DNA from: Adiantum capillus-veneris
Taxonomy: Eukaryota > Streptophyta > Polypodiopsida > Polypodiales > Pteridaceae
NCBI GenBank assembly: GCA_014529385.2
Contig: CM043942.1
Location: 7,253,001 to 7,317,000 of the forward strand
DNA length: 64,000 nucleotides
Direction of reading: 5' to 3'
The notes below the pieces were generated by a model that did not search any database, was not told the DNA's origin, and saw only the letters and a program-made list of their open reading frames with translations. A program made the translations under genes and the position numbers. Positions 63,150 to 64,000 of this stretch are shown one piece after another (the first letter of the stretch is position 1; each line of letters begins with the position of its first letter).

Positions 63150-64000
63150 AGGCTTGAGCAAGCCCCTATGGGATCACCCTCTTAGGAGGTTAAACTCTAA
63201 AGAGTGTGGGCTTGAACATGGGAATACCCCCTTGGGGAGCCAAAAATAGTTTATAGGCGCCTTTTATTGAGCTTTGATGTTTGGATGGCAAGGGGCAAAA
63301 ATAAACTTGGTGCGTGAATGAATTTCAACGGAACCAAAAGTCTCTTATGTGCTCAATTTGACTGCAAATTTTGTGTCCACCCTTATTACCCAAAATAGCG
63401 TTGGTGCAGGCAAAGTTAGTTGACCATAGAAGATGGCATGGGCACGTATGTGCAAGATACCAGATGCAAGGCAAAGGGTTGGAGCAGCTACAAAGATCTT
63501 GGGCAGACAGGTAGCAGCGAATGTGTATGGCATATGCGGTTTATAGGCCAAAAAGGGCTCCAAAAAGGGCTAATTTGGGTGGAAAATGAAAGAGGTTCAA
63601 GGTGCAATTTTTTTTCCCAGAATGTAAAGCTCAAGTTTTTGAAGGGGCACGTCCATATGGCTCATCAAACAGAGCTACAGAGCCCAAGATATTTGAGTTT
63701 GAAGGTGCAGTACATTACAAATCTGAGACGAAACGGGCAGGTGATTCCAGGTAGTCTAAACCGGTTTTAGTGTATAGATTCGTAGTGCTTGATTTATGGA
63801 GCCTACTGGCCTTTCCAGATTGGCAATCGGAGCCAAGGTGAGAGAGATATTAGCAAAGAAAATTTTGGCGGGGGCCGGTTATATGCCCACTCGATTGCAT
63901 CGAGAATTGTTCCGTCTAGTGTTTTTATGGCCTCAACACGGTTCGAGAAGGTAGTATACATCAAGTGATATTAGCAAGAATTGGCGGTGCATCAATCGGA
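63150..64000. other. Right flank of element G; no gene seen
   Basis: The open frame 63420-63770 (116 codons) has no recognisable motif and no support. The region begins GGCTTGAGCAAGCCCC, a short inverted repeat. Nothing further identified. Confidence 0.55.

Noticed and set aside
63420-63770. 116-codon frame at the right end
   Set aside because: No recognisable domain or conserved copy; length is within chance for this sequence.

Overview
The window is plant nuclear DNA made almost entirely of nested LTR retrotransposons. I see no host gene, rRNA or tRNA gene. A land plant is indicated by the primer-binding sites (tRNA-Asp for Ty3/gypsy elements, tRNA-iMet for copia elements), a chromovirus with an integrase-linked chromodomain, and the density of nesting. 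The density suggests a large genome. I cannot name the species. Elements are called A to H below.

Left half: a four-level nest, each step dated by a perfect 5-bp target-site duplication (TSD). Element A (plus strand, chromovirus; 1-368 and 35564 to about 40400) is split by element B (minus strand, 369-35558, TSD CTCCT). B is split by element C (minus strand Ty3/gypsy, 4845-22992, TSD TTTCT). C's gag is split by element D (minus strand, small defective copia, 17395-21130, TSD CCCAT). Without C, B is about 17 kb. It reads, in order: LTR remnant, repeat-rich leader, gag, protease, RT, RNase H, integrase, second protease, repeat-rich spacer, extra 3' ORF, LTR.

Middle: two degraded fragments carrying B's 3' ORF and a B-type LTR (E, about 40405-43623; F, about 45640-47910), separated by featureless DNA and microsatellites.

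Right: element G (49511-63144, TSD TTTAG) has copia-type ends (480-bp LTRs, tRNA-iMet site) but only about 3.3 kb of internal DNA with no recognisable gene. It is split by element H (53303-62658, TSD GAGGT), the youngest element here, whose LTRs are nearly identical. H belongs to C's family but lacks RT, RNase H and integrase. It keeps Gag, a protease region and a 3' ORF.

The most unusual content is in the Ty3/gypsy families B, C and H. B and C each have two retropepsin domains, one before RT and one after integrase. C and H share an undescribed acidic 3' ORF of about 140 codons. It sits behind an internal polypurine tract, a TATA box and a splice-acceptor-like site, just past the end of the polyprotein. 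B has its own unrelated 3' ORF, seen in three copies. B also carries a 20-22 bp palindrome at about 285-bp spacing. Coordinates rest on direct reading; divergence figures are hand counts.
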